DNA of 6,579 nucleotides from an uncultured Eubacteriales bacterium (GCA_902765035.1 CACWYF010000120.1:1-6579); one strand, 5' to 3'; counted from the stretch's first letter, positions 1-6,027 are shown. Numbers and translations are program-made. The notes: a model not told the origin generated them from the letters alone.

Positions 1-1
1 G

Positions 2-1549
2 GTGCTCGTAGAGAAGTCGGTCAAGGGATACAAAGAGATCGAGTTCGAGGTAATGCGCGACGGAACAGACAAGGCGATCACCATCTGCGGAATGGAGAAT
101 GTCGACCCTGTCGGAGTACACACAGGTGACTCCATCGTAGTTGCGCCTATACTTTCCCTCAATGAACACGATCTCAAGATGCTGAACGACTCAGCAATCA
201 AGATCATCAGAGAGCTCAGGATCGAGGGCGGCTGCAACGTCCAGTTCGCTCTGCATCCTGAGACAAGCGAGTACTATCTCATCGAGGTAAACCCTAGAGT
301 TTCGAGATCCTCTGCACTCGCTTCCAAGGCTTCCGGCTATCCTATCGCAAGAGTAACAGCCAAGATCGCTGTCGGCATGACGCTCGACGAGATCGAGGTT
401 GCAGGCGGCAAGGGCAGCACAGAGCCTAGCCTCGACTATATAGTTGCAAAATTCCCGAGATTCCCGTTCGACAAGTTCGCGGACGCTTCCAACAAGCTCG
501 GAACACAGATGAAGGCTACCGGAGAGGTCATGGGCATAGGCGCTACTCTGACAGAGAGCTTCCTCAAGTCCATCAGATCGCTCGAGACCGGTGTATGCCA
601 TCTCCATCTTGCAAAATTCGACGGCATGAGCCGCAACAAGCTCATGGAGTACATCTCCGAGTTCAGAGATGACAATATGTATGCTATCGCTGAGCTTCTG
701 AGAAGGGGCATCAGCATAGATGAGATCCACAAGGTCACCATGATCACGGATATCTTCCTTCAGGCCTTCAAAGAGATCGTCGACATGGAGAAGACTCTCA
801 AGGACAGAGTCAACGACGTGAAGACACTTAAGGCTGCGAAGGTCCTCGGATTCTCTGACAAGGAGATCGCGGCCATCTGGAACCTCACTGAGACAGAGAT
901 ATACAACAAGAGAAAGCAGAACGGCATCGTTCCTATCTTCAGGATGGTAGATACTCTCCACACAGGAAAGTACATCGCTTATCTCTACTCCTCATACACA
1001 GGTGAGAACGAATCGAGACTTACCGACAAGAAGAAGATCATCGTTCTCGGAGCGGGCCCTATCAGGATCGGACAGGGTGTTGAGTTCGACTACTCGACAG
1101 TACACGCAGTCCAGACCATCAAGCGTGCCGGCTACGAGGCTATCATCATAAACAACAACCCTGAGACTGTTTCGACAGACTACACTACAGCTGACAAGCT
1201 GTACTTTGAGCCGCTGACAGTCGAGGATGTAATGGCTATCATCGATTTCGAGCAGCCGGAAGGTGTTATCGCAACACTCGGCGGCCAGACAGCCATCAAC
1301 CTCGCAGAGCCACTGAGAGACAGGGGCGTAAAGCTCATCGGAACAGACTGCGAAGCCATCGACAGAGCTGAGAACAGAGACAGATTCGAGAAAGTCCTTG
1401 AAGAGCTCTCCATCCCGCAGCCGCCGGGGCGTGCAGTTACCAGGATCGAGGACGGTGTCAGGGCAGCAGCTGAGATCGGTTATCCGGTGCTCGTAAGACC
1501 TTCGTTCGTACTCAGGAACAGCTCAGACATTACCTCAAGACAGCTGTAG
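2..1549 (+). CDS. carB: Carbamoyl-phosphate synthase large subunit, N-terminal part (5'-truncated, frame broken at its 3' end)
   Basis: This subunit uses ammonia from CarA glutamine hydrolysis, bicarbonate and two ATP to make carbamoyl phosphate in the cytoplasm. The reading frame is already open at the window edge, so the GTG at position 2 is an internal codon. By alignment from memory with E. coli CarB (1073 aa), about 203 residues are missing upstream. Seen: the end of the first ATP-grasp domain, with GVHTGDS (residues 38-44), NVQFA with Gln81, and IEVNPR with Glu95 and Asn97, which match the E. coli Gln285, Glu299 and Asn301 metal/ATP ligands. An oligomerisation region follows (about 200-340), then the start of the second synthetase unit with GAGPIRIGQG (350-359), NNNPETVSTDY and the VRPSFVL strand ending near residue 504. 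After that point the translation (RNSSDITSRQL, stop at 1547-1549) has no family similarity. The homologous frame resumes 1 nt off at 1513. The family assignment is very secure; whether the gene is functional is doubtful as written. Confidence 0.93.
   Translation: MLVEKSVKGYKEIEFEVMRDGTDKAITICGMENVDPVGVHTGDSIVVAPILSLNEHDLKMLNDSAIKIIRELRIEGGCNVQFALHPETSEYYLIEVNPRVSRSSALASKASGYPIARVTAKIAVGMTLDEIEVAGGKGSTEPSLDYIVAKFPRFPFDKFADASNKLGTQMKATGEVMGIGATLTESFLKSIRSLETGVCHLHLAKFDGMSRNKLMEYISEFRDDNMYAIAELLRRGISIDEIHKVTMITDIFLQAFKEIVDMEKTLKDRVNDVKTLKAAKVLGFSDKEIAAIWNLTETEIYNKRKQNGIVPIFRMVDTLHTGKYIAYLYSSYTGENESRLTDKKKIIVLGAGPIRIGQGVEFDYSTVHAVQTIKRAGYEAIIINNNPETVSTDYTTADKLYFEPLTVEDVMAIIDFEQPEGVIATLGGQTAINLAEPLRDRGVKLIGTDCEAIDRAENRDRFEKVLEELSIPQPPGRAVTRIEDGVRAAAEIGYPVLVRPSFVLRNSSDITSRQL
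1508..1522 (+). other. Apparent ~31-nt deletion and frameshift junction in carB
   Basis: Family members read RPS-[YF]-VL-GGRAMEIVY-x-x-EQL here. In this sequence the codons for FVL (1505-1513) run straight into the codons for QEQL (1513-1524) in another frame. About ten conserved residues are absent, equivalent to E. coli 721-730 and including the GGRAM loop. Ten codons plus one base gives about 31 nt, assuming the usual family length. Both flanks are near-perfect CarB with the same codon habits, so this is a local lesion and not a chimera of unrelated genes. It may be a true mutation or a sequencing/assembly error; the sequence alone cannot decide. Confidence 0.8.
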
Positions 1550-2535
1550 AGATCGACGAGGACAAGCCTGTACTCGTAGACAAGTACATCCAGGGCAAGG
1601 AAGTCGAAGTCGATGCCATCTGTGACGGATACAATGTGTTCGTACCGGGCATCATGGAACTCGTTGAGAGAACAGGAGTCCATTCTGGTGACTCTATCTC
1701 CGTATATCCTACATTCTCGATCAGCAACAAGGTCAAGGGCATCATCCTGCAGTACGCAAAGAAGCTCGGACTCGGAATAGGCATCGTCGGACTTTATAAC
1801 ATCCAGTTCATCGTTGATGATGATGAGAACGTGTTCATCATCGAGGTCAACCCGAGATCATCGAGAACAGTACCTTTCCTGTCCAAGGCAACAGGATACA
1901 GCCTTGCAGATATCGCTACAGAGGTCATCCTCGGAAAGACGCTCAAGGAGCAGGGCATCTTCGATATATATCCTGAAGAGAAGAAGAGATACTACGTCAA
2001 GGTGCCGGTATTCAGCTTCAATAAGATCAAGGGTCTGGATACATACCTCTCGCCTGAGATGAAGTCGACAGGAGAGGCTATAGGATATGACGACAAGCTC
2101 AACAGAGCTCTGTACAAGGCTCTGACAGCATCGGGGACCAAACTCCGTAACTACGGAACGGTCTTCGCAACACTCGCAGGAGATGACAAGGCTGAGGCTC
2201 TTCCTCTGATCAGAAGATTCTACAACCTCGGATTCAACATCGAGGGAACTCCGGGAACGGCGAAGTATCTCAAGGAGAACGGAATCAGGACAAGATCGAT
2301 GAAGAAGATCAGCGACGGATCTGATGAGATCCTCGAGGCCATCAGAAACGGACACATCGCTTACATCATCAATACAAGGAAGGTAGGCGACCACGTTACA
2401 GCAAATGACGGACAGCTGATCCGCCAGTGCGCAAGCGAGAACAACGCGACACTCTTCACTTCGATGGATACAGTAAGGGTACTGCTCGATGTACTCGAGG
2501 AGACTACTCAGACGATTTCCACAATAGATGCATAG
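1513..2535 (+). CDS. carB: Carbamoyl-phosphate synthase large subunit, C-terminal part (continuation of carB in a shifted frame)
   Basis: This is the rest of CarB in the frame 1 nt behind the upstream part. Homology resumes at QEQLRHYLKTAVEID (from 1513) and runs to the stop at 2533-2535. No start codon precedes the homologous stretch: the frame is open from 1474, and the first start-like codon is a GTG at 1636, inside conserved sequence. It is therefore a continuation, not a separate gene. Seen: VEVDAICDG, GVHSGDS, NIQF and IEVNPRSSRTVPF, which carries the Glu/Asn ligands equivalent to E. coli Glu841 and Asn843. Next comes the C-terminal MGS-like allosteric domain (about 2130-2535). There GTPGTAKYL keeps the threonines equivalent to Thr974 and Thr977, and a lysine equivalent to Lys993 is present; these residues bind IMP/UMP in E. 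coli. UMP feedback control is thus plausible if an intact protein is made. The two ATP-grasp halves resemble each other (GVHT/SGDS and EVNPR in both), the known ancient duplication of this family. Confidence 0.9.
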   Translation, partial: QEQLRHYLKTAVEIDEDKPVLVDKYIQGKEVEVDAICDGYNVFVPGIMELVERTGVHSGDSISVYPTFSISNKVKGIILQYAKKLGLGIGIVGLYNIQFIVDDDENVFIIEVNPRSSRTVPFLSKATGYSLADIATEVILGKTLKEQGIFDIYPEEKKRYYVKVPVFSFNKIKGLDTYLSPEMKSTGEAIGYDDKLNRALYKALTASGTKLRNYGTVFATLAGDDKAEALPLIRRFYNLGFNIEGTPGTAKYLKENGIRTRSMKKISDGSDEILEAIRNGHIAYIINTRKVGDHVTANDGQLIRQCASENNATLFTSMDTVRVLLDVLEETTQTISTIDA

Positions 2536-2542
2536 TGAGAGT

Positions 2543-2617
2543 ATTGCCCTCTGCTCACGTCCTCGGGAACGCCGCATAAGGCAGGGCGTTCCCTGCGGAA
2601 TATTCGCAGCGGGCAAT
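2543..2617 (+). promoter_or_regulatory. Nested inverted-repeat element in the carB-pyrK spacer (candidate structured RNA)
   Basis: The spacer of 121 nt has no gene but is highly structured. The outer stem is ATTGCCC (2543-2549) with GGGCAAT (2611-2617), continued after one mismatch by CTGC (2551-2554) with GCAG (2606-2609). The inner stem is a perfect 9 bp, GGGAACGCC (2565-2573) with GGCGTTCCC (2585-2593), with an 11-nt loop. A competing hairpin, GCAGGG (2581-2586) with CCCTGC (2591-2596) and a CGTT loop, uses the same bases, so two folds exclude each other. No T-run follows either stem, so this is not an ordinary intrinsic terminator. I see no PyrR-type consensus. Possible roles are control of pyrK-pyrD expression relative to carB, an mRNA processing or stability element, or a dispersed palindromic repeat. 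Pairing was read by eye; no energies were computed. Confidence 0.5.
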
Positions 2618-2644
2618 TCTATCACAACCGGAACAGTCTGCATA

Positions 2645-2650
2645 AAAGGA
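2645..2650 (+). promoter_or_regulatory. Ribosome binding site of pyrK
   Basis: AAAGGA lies 6 nt before the ATG at 2657. It sits outside and downstream of the nested palindrome of the spacer, so that structure would not directly cover it. It supports the chosen pyrK start. Confidence 0.7.
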
Positions 2651-2656
2651 TAATAG

Positions 2657-3475
2657 ATGAAGCAAGGAATATTTAGTATAAAAGAGAATACGCAGTTGAC
2701 TCCGACCACATGGCGCATGGTGCTCGCAGGTGATACTTCTGCGGTAACTGCGCCGGGCCAGTTCATTAACATCAGGCTCGACGGGCATTTTCTCAGAAGG
2801 CCTGTAAGCGTCAATGATGTGAAGCATGCCGAGCCTTACACGGGCGAGGGCCTCGGGACCGGGACTGATGAGGGTGCTGTCACCATCATATACAAGGTGC
2901 TCGGACAGGGAACTGAAGAAATGACTAAGATGCCGGCCGGTACTAAGCTGGATGTGCTGACGGGTCTCGGAAACGGCTATGACTTAAGCGATGCCGGGGA
3001 CCGTCCGCTGCTCATCGGTGGAGGAGTCGGCATACCGCCGCTCTATCTTGCGGCTAAGGAGCTTCTGAAGGATGCGAAGTCCCGCGGGACCGATCGTGAA
3101 GTAACTGTGATCCTCGGATTCAATTCTTCTGATGAGATATACTACGCGGACGAATTCGAAGAGCTCGGATGCAGGGTGGCCGTTGCTACAGCCGACGGAA
3201 GCGTAGGAGTAAAAGGCTTCGTTACAGACGCATTCAGGGCGCTGGCTTCAGAAGAAGGATTCACTCACTTCTATACCTGCGGCCCTGAGCCGATGCTGAA
3301 GGCTGTGTATGAAGAGGTATTTAAGGGAGCCGGAATATCCGGGCAGATGAGCTTTGAGGAGCGCATGGGATGCGGATTCGGAGCATGCATGGGATGCAGC
3401 TGCAGGACAGTCACGGGTTACAAGAGGATATGCAAGGACGGGCCGGTGCTCAGAACGGAGGAGATACTATGGTAG
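2657..3475 (+). CDS. pyrK: Dihydroorotate dehydrogenase B, electron-transfer subunit (FAD/[2Fe-2S])
   Basis: A 272-aa flavo-iron-sulfur protein that carries electrons from the FMN of PyrD through [2Fe-2S] and FAD to NAD+, making dihydroorotate oxidation NAD-dependent in a cytoplasmic PyrD2-PyrK2 complex. Seen: an N-terminal ferredoxin-reductase-type FAD domain with the RRPVSV motif (residues 47-52) for FAD binding. A nucleotide-binding domain with GGGVGIPP (121-128) and YTCGPEPML (206-214) follows. At the C-terminus is a cysteine cluster Cys239-x4-Cys244-x2-Cys247-x11-Cys259, the expected [2Fe-2S] ligands; Cys249 is an extra cysteine. Length is normal for the family (about 250-270 aa). The ATG at 2657 has an AAAGGA 6 nt upstream, and the N-terminus fits the family. 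A 121-nt structured spacer separates it from carB, and its last codons overlap the pyrD start, as expected for partners made in equal amounts. Identification is secure. Confidence 0.96.
   Translation: MKQGIFSIKENTQLTPTTWRMVLAGDTSAVTAPGQFINIRLDGHFLRRPVSVNDVKHAEPYTGEGLGTGTDEGAVTIIYKVLGQGTEEMTKMPAGTKLDVLTGLGNGYDLSDAGDRPLLIGGGVGIPPLYLAAKELLKDAKSRGTDREVTVILGFNSSDEIYYADEFEELGCRVAVATADGSVGVKGFVTDAFRALASEEGFTHFYTCGPEPMLKAVYEEVFKGAGISGQMSFEERMGCGFGACMGCSCRTVTGYKRICKDGPVLRTEEILW
3457..3461 (+). promoter_or_regulatory. Ribosome binding site of pyrD, inside the pyrK 3' end
   Basis: GGAGG (part of GGAGGAGA, 3457-3464) lies 7 nt before the ATG at 3469. It fixes the pyrD start there. The same frame is open back to an ATG at 3370, but that 33-codon extension lies wholly in the pyrK iron-sulfur region and has no RBS or family similarity. 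Confidence 0.85.
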
Positions 3476-4380
3476 ATACTAAAGTCACTCTCTGCGGCAT
3501 AGAACTGGACAATCCGGTGATACCGGCTTCGGGCACATTCGGTTACGGCTATGAGTTCGCAGAGCTCTACGATATAAACTGCCTCGGGACTTTCTCGTTC
3601 AAGGGGACGACCAAAGATCCGAGATTCGGCAATGAGACGCCGAGGATAGCTGAGTGTCCGTCAGGAATGCTCAATTCCGTCGGTCTTCAGAACCCGGGCG
3701 TCGATAAGGTCATATCAGAGGAACTGCCAAAACTTGCGAAGGTATTCAATAAGCCTGTAATGGCCAACGTCAGCGGATTCTCTGTGGATGACTACGTATA
3801 CACGACTGAAAAGCTTGCTGCCGAGGAGCAGGTCGGATGGCTCGAGATCAACATAAGCTGTCCTAACGTTCACGGCGGCGGTATGTCATTCGGTACCGAT
3901 CCGTGCATGGCTGCTGATGTTGTCAGGGCGGTGCGCAAAACGACGGACAAGCCTCTTATCATCAAGCTGTCTCCGAACGTAACGGACATAGTATCCATCG
4001 CGAAGGCGTGCGAGGATGCGGGCGCTGACGGAATAAGCCTCATCAATACCCTGATGGGAATGAGGCTTGACCTTAAGAAGAGAAAGCCGATACTTGCCAA
4101 TGTCACCGGCGGCTACTCGGGACCTGCTGTATTCCCGGTCGCGCTGAGAATGGTGTATCAGGTATCAGGTGCGGTCAGCATCCCGGTAGTCGGTATGGGC
4201 GGCGTATCATCTGCTGAGAATGTCATTGAGATGATGATGGCCGGAGCGACTGCAGTCGAGATCGGAGCTGCCAATCTGACAGAGCCGTTCGCATCGAGAG
4301 ACATCATAAACGACCTTCCGCTTGTTATGGAAAAATTCGGTATAACTTCGCTGAAAGAGATTATAGGCGCGGCACACTGA
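3469..4380 (+). CDS. pyrD: Dihydroorotate dehydrogenase B, catalytic subunit (class 1B, FMN)
   Basis: A 303-aa FMN enzyme that oxidises dihydroorotate to orotate, the fourth step of UMP synthesis, and works with PyrK. Seen: a TIM-barrel start with PVIPASGTFGYG (residues 16-27), FKGTTKDPRFGNETPR (44-59) with the lysine near the flavin, and MLNSVGLQNPG (67-77). The substrate-loop motif NISCPN contains Cys131, the catalytic base that marks class 1 enzymes, equivalent to Cys135 of Lactococcus lactis PyrDB as I recall it. IIKLSPN and the FMN-phosphate motif VVGMGG follow. Class 1B is assigned from the adjacent pyrK and the cysteine base; class 2 enzymes use serine and have a membrane N-terminus, absent here. 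The ATG at 3469 overlaps the pyrK stop by 7 nt and has a strong GGAGG, so translation is probably coupled. Length is normal. This gene is often labelled pyrDB or pyrD. Confidence 0.96.
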   Translation: MVDTKVTLCGIELDNPVIPASGTFGYGYEFAELYDINCLGTFSFKGTTKDPRFGNETPRIAECPSGMLNSVGLQNPGVDKVISEELPKLAKVFNKPVMANVSGFSVDDYVYTTEKLAAEEQVGWLEINISCPNVHGGGMSFGTDPCMAADVVRAVRKTTDKPLIIKLSPNVTDIVSIAKACEDAGADGISLINTLMGMRLDLKKRKPILANVTGGYSGPAVFPVALRMVYQVSGAVSIPVVGMGGVSSAENVIEMMMAGATAVEIGAANLTEPFASRDIINDLPLVMEKFGITSLKEIIGAAH

Positions 4381-4389
4381 TTTGTTGTA

Positions 4390-4418
4390 TACTTATACCA
4401 AGAAGGGGCTGATAAGTA
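4390..4418 (+). repeat. Inverted repeat in the pyrD-pyrF spacer
   Basis: TACTTAT (4390-4396) is perfectly complementary to ATAAGTA (4412-4418) across a 15-nt loop starting 10 nt after the pyrD stop. The stem is AT-rich and lacks a following T-run, so it is a poor terminator. A second small hairpin, GCCTC (4424-4428) with GAGGC (4432-4436), follows it. Function unknown; a chance occurrence is possible. Confidence 0.35.
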
Positions 4419-4455
4419 CGCCGGCCTCATTGAGGCAAGACACATCAGTAATACC

Positions 4456-4460
4456 GGAGG
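4456..4460 (+). promoter_or_regulatory. Ribosome binding site of pyrF
   Basis: GGAGG lies 6 nt before the ATG at 4467. CCTC at 4425-4428 could pair with the GAGG of this site instead of with its local partner at 4432-4435, but four pairs are weak evidence of control. Confidence 0.8.
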
Positions 4461-4466
4461 ATAAAA

Positions 4467-5219
4467 ATGGGCAAAGACGTAATCATAGCATGTGATTTTG
4501 CAAGCGCAGAAGAGACGATAAGATTCCTTGACAAGTTCAACAAGATCAGAGATGAAGTTGTCAGCTGCGATCATGTCAGCATCAGTGTCAGCAGACCTTT
4601 CGTCAAGATCGGAATGGAACTTTTCTATTCAGAGGGGCCGCAGATCGTTAAAACTTTGAAGGAGAGAGGACACAAGGTGTTCCTTGATCTCAAGCTGCAC
4701 GACATCCCTAACACAGTAAAGAAGACCATGCAGGTGCTTGGAGAATATGGTGTCGACATGGTAAATGTCCACGCTGCAGGCGGCATCGAGATGATGAAGG
4801 CGGCTAAGGCAGGACTCATGCTCGGGGCTGCAAGATACGCAGACAAGCCAAAACTTATAGCTGTCACACAGCTCACGTCAACTGATGAAGAGACCATGCA
4901 CAGGGAGCTTCTCATAGACAGGCCGCTCGATCAGGTCGTCAGACAGTATGCCTTGAACGCCAAGGAAGCAGGTCTTGACGGGGTCGTATGCTCGGCACAC
5001 GAGGCTGCAGACATCCACGCTGCATGCGGCAGCGACTTCCTGACGGTAACGCCGGGAATAAGACTTGCCGGAGACAGCGCCGGAGACCAGAAGAGGGTAA
5101 TGACACCTGCTGATGCAAAGACCGTCGGATCAGACTACATAGTAGTAGGCAGATCCATCACAGGTGAACCAAAGCCGATCGATGCATACACAAAGTGCAG
5201 AGAGGACTTTATCGGATAG
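4467..5219 (+). CDS. pyrF: Orotidine 5'-phosphate decarboxylase
   Basis: A 250-aa cytoplasmic enzyme converting OMP to UMP and CO2, the last step of the pathway. It belongs to group I, the Bacillus/E. coli-like short type. Seen: [12 protein letters not shown] at the N-terminus with the first-strand Asp10, [10 protein letters not shown] (45-54) with Lys47, and the signature [11 protein letters not shown] with catalytic Asp74, Lys76 and Asp79. Also present are [36 protein letters not shown] and VVGRSITG, which binds the OMP phosphate. The ATG at 4467 is set by GGAGG 6 nt upstream and by the conserved start. Oddity: relative to the Bacillus subtilis protein as I recall it, about 16 residues are inserted at positions 27-42, between the first helix and strand 2, and the protein is about 11 residues longer overall. 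All catalytic motifs are intact, so activity is expected. It stands 86 nt after pyrD and 126 nt before pyrE. Confidence 0.96.
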   Translation: MGKDVIIACDFASAEETIRFLDKFNKIRDEVVSCDHVSISVSRPFVKIGMELFYSEGPQIVKTLKERGHKVFLDLKLHDIPNTVKKTMQVLGEYGVDMVNVHAAGGIEMMKAAKAGLMLGAARYADKPKLIAVTQLTSTDEETMHRELLIDRPLDQVVRQYALNAKEAGLDGVVCSAHEAADIHAACGSDFLTVTPGIRLAGDSAGDQKRVMTPADAKTVGSDYIVVGRSITGEPKPIDAYTKCREDFIG

Positions 5220-5235
5220 AGGTCCATCACAGGCG
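5151..5235 (+). repeat. Imperfect direct repeat spanning the pyrF stop codon
   Basis: The 16 nt at 5151-5166 (encoding RSITG in pyrF) recur at 5220-5235 immediately after the pyrF stop, with 14 of 16 identities including an uninterrupted 11-nt match, TCCATCACAGG (5154-5164 and 5223-5233). The offset is 69 nt, so the copy stays in the pyrF frame and would read RSITGG before a TAA at 5238-5240. The two differences are synonymous transitions within the RSITG codons. It may be the remains of a small tandem duplication, or chance. Confidence 0.45.
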
Positions 5236-5252
5236 GATAACAGACCATATAA

Positions 5253-5329
5253 ATGAAATCAGATGCGGCGGGCCTTTCGTCTCGCTGCATTTTCATAAGA
5301 AGAGCTGCACAGAGGTGCAGCAGAAAGGC
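5253..5329 (+). promoter_or_regulatory. Candidate pseudoknotted leader RNA upstream of pyrE
   Basis: The 126-nt spacer between pyrF and pyrE has no credible gene but shows interlocking complementarity. Hairpin A: ATGAAA (5253-5258) with TTTCAT (5291-5296), then after a 4-nt bulge ATGCGGCG (5263-5270) with CGCTGCAT (5283-5290, one G-U). Its loop (5271-5282) contains GCCTTTC (5272-5278), perfectly complementary to GAAAGGC (5323-5329). Between them stands hairpin B: GCTGCAC (5304-5310) with GTGCAGC (5315-5321) and a 4-nt loop. The loop-to-downstream pairing would form a pseudoknot enclosing hairpin B. The downstream strand holds AAAGG, the best Shine-Dalgarno-like bases before the pyrE start, though they sit 17 nt away. 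An alternative pairing of GCTGCA (5284-5289) with TGCAGC (5316-5321) would compete with both hairpins. Read by eye; no energies were computed. It matches no RNA family I can name. Confidence 0.45.
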
Positions 5330-5345
5330 ATTGGGTATATCAGAA

Positions 5346-5999
5346 ATGTATAATGCACAGACTATAAGAAGACTCATCGCTGATGATCTTCTCAGCATCA
5401 AGGCTGTTTTCCTCAGACCGGAAGAGCCGTTCACATGGGCAAGCGGGATCAAGAGCCCTGTTTACTGTGACAACAGACTCACACTGACCGCTCCTGAAGT
5501 AAGAAACGATGTTGAGCAGAGCCTTGCTGAGACGATAGAGGCTGTTTTCCCTGAGGTCGAAGTCCTGATGGGAACAGCGACAGCCGGAATAGCTCACGCA
5601 GCGATCACAGCACATCTCATGGATCTTCCGATGGGATATGTAAGATCCGGAGCCAAGGACCACGGCAGAGGCAACCAGATAGAGGGAAGACTCGAGAAAG
5701 GCCAGAAGGTCGTTGTTGTCGAGGACCTCATTTCAACAGGCGGGAGCTGCATCGATGCAGTCAACGTTCTCAGAGAGGCAGGAGCCGATGTTCTCGGTGT
5801 CGTATCGATCATGACATACGGAATGAAGAAGGGCGTCGACAGAATGGCAGAAGCAGGCATCGAATGGGTGTCCCTGACCAATTTTGACACAGTTGCTGAG
5901 GTAGCTGCCGAGCAGAACTATATCAGCAGTGACGATATAGCAAAGCTGATCGCGTTCAGGAACAATCCGTCCGATGAGAGCTGGATCACACAGAAATAA
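5346..5999 (+). CDS. pyrE: Orotate phosphoribosyltransferase
   Basis: A 217-aa cytoplasmic type I phosphoribosyltransferase that joins orotate to PRPP, giving OMP for PyrF. Seen: FLRPEEPFTWASGIKSPVYCDNR (residues 22-44), which contains the orotate/PRPP-contacting region, then MGTATAGIAHA (75-85). The flexible catalytic loop is KDHGRGNQIEG (104-114), and the PRPP signature VVVVEDLISTGGS (122-134) carries Glu126-Asp127. The ATG at 5346 is chosen because homology begins within a few residues of it. The frame stays open to an ATG at 5253, but those 31 extra codons (basic, cysteine-containing) overlap the predicted RNA structure, have no family similarity and have no good RBS. The RBS for 5346 is itself weak: AAAGG at 5324-5328 is too distant, and TTGGG at 5331-5335 is only a partial match. 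The dimeric enzyme shares its substrate flow with PyrF downstream in the pathway. Identity is secure; the exact start is less so. Confidence 0.95.
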   Translation: MYNAQTIRRLIADDLLSIKAVFLRPEEPFTWASGIKSPVYCDNRLTLTAPEVRNDVEQSLAETIEAVFPEVEVLMGTATAGIAHAAITAHLMDLPMGYVRSGAKDHGRGNQIEGRLEKGQKVVVVEDLISTGGSCIDAVNVLREAGADVLGVVSIMTYGMKKGVDRMAEAGIEWVSLTNFDTVAEVAAEQNYISSDDIAKLIAFRNNPSDESWITQK

Positions 6000-6027
6000 A
6001 GAAAAGGGACCGGAGCTGGAACAATAA

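Noticed and set aside
191..961. Minus-strand open frame of 256 codons inside carB
   Set aside because: It is a shadow of CarB: no recognisable domain, no RBS, and the + strand carries clear family motifs throughout.
1500..1550. Programmed ribosomal frameshift in carB
   Set aside because: I see no slippery heptamer, and about ten conserved residues are missing, so a frame change alone would not restore the protein.
1858..2814. Long minus-strand open frame (318 codons) opposite the carB end and the pyrK start
   Set aside because: It runs opposite strongly conserved CarB and PyrK coding sequence. Its translation is rich in Ser, Leu, Cys and Arg with no motif, as expected for the complement of AGA/CTC/GAG-rich codons.
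3370..3468. Extended pyrD start 33 codons upstream
   Set aside because: The extension lies within the PyrK iron-sulfur region in another frame and lacks an RBS and family similarity, while ATG 3469 has a strong GGAGG 7 nt upstream.
4365..4393. Internal promoter before pyrF (TATACT at 4388-4393)
   Set aside because: The -10-like hexamer has no acceptable -35 element at normal spacing; the match alone is too common.
5283..5296. Intrinsic terminator between pyrF and pyrE (stem followed by TTTT)
   Set aside because: The T-run is only four bases (5290-5293), and its bases take part in the extended stem. pyrE and the next gene follow on the same strand, so termination here is not supported.
5253..5345. 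Extended pyrE N-terminus or a small separate protein
   Set aside because: The 31 codons have no family similarity or good RBS and coincide with the complementary segments of the spacer. PyrE homology begins at about 5346.
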